DNA of 15,046 nucleotides from CAIUMH01 sp037142475. GTDB taxonomy: Bacteria; Actinomycetota; Acidimicrobiia; Acidimicrobiales; RAAP-2. Position numbers and translations under genes: made by a program. The DNA is taken from NCBI GenBank assembly GCA_037142475.1, contig JBAXAR010000048.1, positions 1 to 15,046 of the forward strand. The letters are read 5' to 3'. A model generated the notes under the pieces. The model was not told the origin of the DNA. It ran no database searches and saw only the letters and a list, made by a program, of their open reading frames with translations. Positions 12,806-15,046 of this stretch are shown one piece after another; the first letter of the stretch is position 1; every line of letters begins with the position of its first letter.

Positions 12806-12821
12806 GTCAACAGGAGCATCC

Positions 12822-15046
12822 ATGCCCATCGGGGTGAGTGAAGACCATGTCGAGCTCCAGCAAACGATCCGGCGCTTCGCCGAGGAGCAGCTGGCCGGTC
12901 GAGCGAGGGAGTATCTCGATCTCGAGGCGGAGCTCGCTGACACGACGCTGCCTGAGTTGCGCGACATGGGACTCGTGGGGATCCACATTGGAACCGAGCT
13001 CGGCGGCGAGGGCGCAACGTTCCTTGAGTTGGCCATCGTGGCCGAGGAGCTCGGCAGAGTGGTCGCCCCTGGGGGGTTCTTGACCACAGCACTCGCTGCC
13101 GCCCTGCTCGAGCGTGGCGCTGCGAGCGAGACCGCTCACGCGATGGTGCCCCGGCTCCTCTCGGGCGACGTCGCGGTCACGGTTGCCCTGATGTCGCTCG
13201 GAGCTCCGACGCTGTCAGCGGAGGCTGGCCCTGACGGCTCACTGCTGATCAGCGGAACACTGCCCTCGGTCTTGGCGGCACGTGGAGCCGACGCCATGCT
13301 CTGCGTCGTCACTCACCACACCGCGGCGCGTCTTGTCATGGTTCCTCTCGGTGGAGAGGGGTGCACGACGATCGAGCACGTCGGTCTCGACCCAACTCGT
13401 CGTGTGACCACAGTGGTGCTCGACAAGGTTGTCGTCTCGCCCGAGCACATCATCGAGGGAATCAGCATCACCTTGGCGCGAGCCCTCTGCGTGACCCTGG
13501 CGGCAGCCGAGCTGACCGGGGGTGCACGAGCGTGCCTCGAGGCCGCCAACGAGTACGCCAAGACCAGAATCCAGTTCGGGCGCCCCATCGGGCAATTCCA
13601 AGCGGTCAAGCACCGTCTCGCAGATCTGCTGGTTGCGGTTGAGCAGATGACGGCGGCGACGTGGGACGCGGCTCTGGCGATTGACCATCTCGATGCTGGT
13701 GATCCTTCGACGGAGAACGAAGCCGTGCTCTGTGCGGAGGCCGCAGCAGCGCTCACCCTCGATGGTGGTGTCCGAGCGGCCAAGGATGCCATCCAAGTGC
13801 TCGGAGGGATGGGGTTTACCTGGGAACACGATGCGCATCTTTTCTTGCGCCGCGCCGCGACTCTTCGAGGCCTTCTCGGTACCGGGGCGGCGTCTCGTCG
13901 TGCCGTCGCTTCCATGGCGCTCGAGGGAACCCGGCGGAACCTCGGGATTGATCTGCCGGAGGAGGCCCATGCCATCCGGGCGACGATCGAGCCCTTGGTG
14001 GCCGAGGTTGCCGCGGGCGAGGCCTCGGAGCACACCGCACTGCTTGGCGAACGAGGTCTCCAGTTCCCCCATTGGCCTGTTCCCTACGGTCGAGGTGCTG
14101 GCGCGGTCGAGCAGCTCGTCATTGATGAGGTCTTGGCCGAGGCTGACGTTCGGCGTCCGCCGGCGCACGTCACCGCATGGGCTCTTCCGACGCTGATCGC
14201 CCATGGGACACCCGAGCAGCAGGAACGGTTCGTCGCGCCGTCGATCCGAGGCCAGATCATCTGGTGCCAACTCTTCAGTGAGCCTGGAGCGGGCAGCGAC
14301 CTTGCTTCGTTGACCACCAAGGCGACCAGAGTCGACGGCGGCTGGCAGATTGACGGCCAAAAGGTTTGGACCTCGGCGGCGAAGTGGGCCTCCTTCGGGA
14401 TCCTGCTGGCCCGAAGTGACCCCGACGCCCCGAAGCATCAGGGCATCACCTACTTCGTGCTCGACATGAAGTCACCAGGGGTGGACATTCGGCCGCTGCG
14501 TGAGATCACAGGGGAATCGCTCTTCAACGAAGTGTTCCTCGATGGCGTCTTTATCCCTGATGACTGTGTCGTTGGAGCCGTCAACGATGGATGGAAGCTG
14601 GCACGCACGACGCTGTCGAATGAGCGCGTGGCCCTCGCCGGTTCAAGCGCCTTTGGTGAGGCCCTGGAGGGTGCACTCTCGTTGGTTGCCGACCAAGGCG
14701 CTGATGACTCGATGCATGAGTCGCTAGGGCGACTCCTCGTCGACGCCCAATCACTCTCTCAGATGCGCCAGCGATCAGTGCTGCGATCGGTCTTTGGTCT
14801 CGAGCCGGGCCCTGAGGCCAGCTTGGCGAAGTTGCTCGGGGCAGAACACGATCAGCGGGTGGCCGATCTCGGCCTCGACATCTTGGGGGCGAGTGGTCCC
14901 ACGGGCGCCGAAGGTCCCGCAGCACTGTTCAGTCGCCAGCTGCTCCATACGTTGTGTCTGACGATCGCTGGCGGCACCTCTGAGGTCCAGAGGAACGTTA
15001 TTGGCGAGCGGATGCTGGGACTCCCGAGAGATCCCGAGCCCCAGGC
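12822..15046 (+). CDS. Fused two-domain acyl-CoA dehydrogenase (3' end outside window)
   Basis: One frame is open from ATG 12822 to the window edge, 741 complete codons, with AGGAG 5 nt before the ATG. It holds two acyl-CoA dehydrogenase units in series. Unit 1 (about 1-375) has GLVGIHIGTELGGEGATFLE, YAKTRIQFGRPIGQFQAVKH and LGGMGFTWEHDAHLFLRRA. Unit 2 (about 385-741) has WCQLFSEPGAGSDLASL, GQKVWTSAAKWASFG and AGGTSEVQRNVIGERMLG. Unit 2 has Glu601 in SNERVALAG, at the place of the isovaleryl-CoA dehydrogenase catalytic Glu; unit 1 reads LARALCVTLA there, without Glu. Double-length members include mycobacterial FadE34 and FadE6. The KstR-like operator and the neighbouring MaoC-like gene suggest sterol side-chain or branched acyl-CoA oxidation. 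The gene must end soon after the window. Confidence 0.88.
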   Translation, partial: MPIGVSEDHVELQQTIRRFAEEQLAGRAREYLDLEAELADTTLPELRDMGLVGIHIGTELGGEGATFLELAIVAEELGRVVAPGGFLTTALAAALLERGAASETAHAMVPRLLSGDVAVTVALMSLGAPTLSAEAGPDGSLLISGTLPSVLAARGADAMLCVVTHHTAARLVMVPLGGEGCTTIEHVGLDPTRRVTTVVLDKVVVSPEHIIEGISITLARALCVTLAAAELTGGARACLEAANEYAKTRIQFGRPIGQFQAVKHRLADLLVAVEQMTAATWDAALAIDHLDAGDPSTENEAVLCAEAAAALTLDGGVRAAKDAIQVLGGMGFTWEHDAHLFLRRAATLRGLLGTGAASRRAVASMALEGTRRNLGIDLPEEAHAIRATIEPLVAEVAAGEASEHTALLGERGLQFPHWPVPYGRGAGAVEQLVIDEVLAEADVRRPPAHVTAWALPTLIAHGTPEQQERFVAPSIRGQIIWCQLFSEPGAGSDLASLTTKATRVDGGWQIDGQKVWTSAAKWASFGILLARSDPDAPKHQGITYFVLDMKSPGVDIRPLREITGESLFNEVFLDGVFIPDDCVVGAVNDGWKLARTTLSNERVALAGSSAFGEALEGALSLVADQGADDSMHESLGRLLVDAQSLSQMRQRSVLRSVFGLEPGPEASLAKLLGAEHDQRVADLGLDILGASGPTGAEGPAALFSRQLLHTLCLTIAGGTSEVQRNVIGERMLGLPRDPEPQ

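Noticed and set aside
13239..14438. 399-codon minus-strand open frame opposite the acyl-CoA dehydrogenase
   Set aside because: The plus strand encodes both dehydrogenase units with full motifs in a continuous frame; the minus product is an artefact of GC-rich codon bias.
1..15046. CRISPR array, rRNA genes or a complete insertion sequence
   Set aside because: No regularly spaced repeats, rRNA-like sequence or transposase frame was seen on either strand.

Overview
The window looks like chromosomal DNA of a GC-rich actinobacterium, possibly of the Acidimicrobiia (class is inference). Evidence: a CysO/CysM/Mec cysteine pathway in a gene order close to that of Mycobacterium (mec, cysO, cysM, then rph and rdgB), promoters reduced to a TANNNT -10 box placed 6-7 nt before the start codon, a fused double acyl-CoA dehydrogenase, and a KstR-like AACnnGTT palindrome.

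Left end (1-1315): accessory DNA of lower GC. It holds the tail of a DUF5655-type gene, coding-like fragments on opposite strands that meet near position 605, one unrecognised 134-codon reading frame, and a strongly structured stretch at 1120-1206 that may be a group II intron relic. This debris stops at the 3' end of tmRNA (ssrA, minus strand, 1316-1662), a classic integration target, so the left end is probably an island margin.

Centre (1825-5719): two translationally coupled CitE-like lyase/thioesterase paralogs, a leaderless DMT-type membrane transporter, then smpB (minus strand, partner of ssrA) divergent from mec, a JAMM metallopeptidase. Short DNA between smpB and mec carries a leaderless-type -10 box for each.

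Right-centre (5795-12106): a DoxX-family membrane protein and two tandem paralogous FAD_binding_2 dehydrogenases lie between mec and cysO-cysM, which are adjacent in mycobacteria. cysO is preceded by a palindrome of the Rrf2/IscR type, and its product ends Gly-Gly-Ala-Gly rather than Gly-Gly, implying proteolytic maturation, plausibly by Mec. RNase PH and the RdgB/HAM1 pyrophosphatase follow, overlapping by 4 nt.

Right end (12233-15046): a MaoC-type N-terminal hot-dog dehydratase subunit and a fused acyl-CoA dehydrogenase (741 codons visible, open at the window edge) preceded by a 13-of-14 match to the KstR operator consensus, suggesting regulated acyl-CoA or sterol side-chain degradation. 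Everything here rests on reading the sequence; no search was run.
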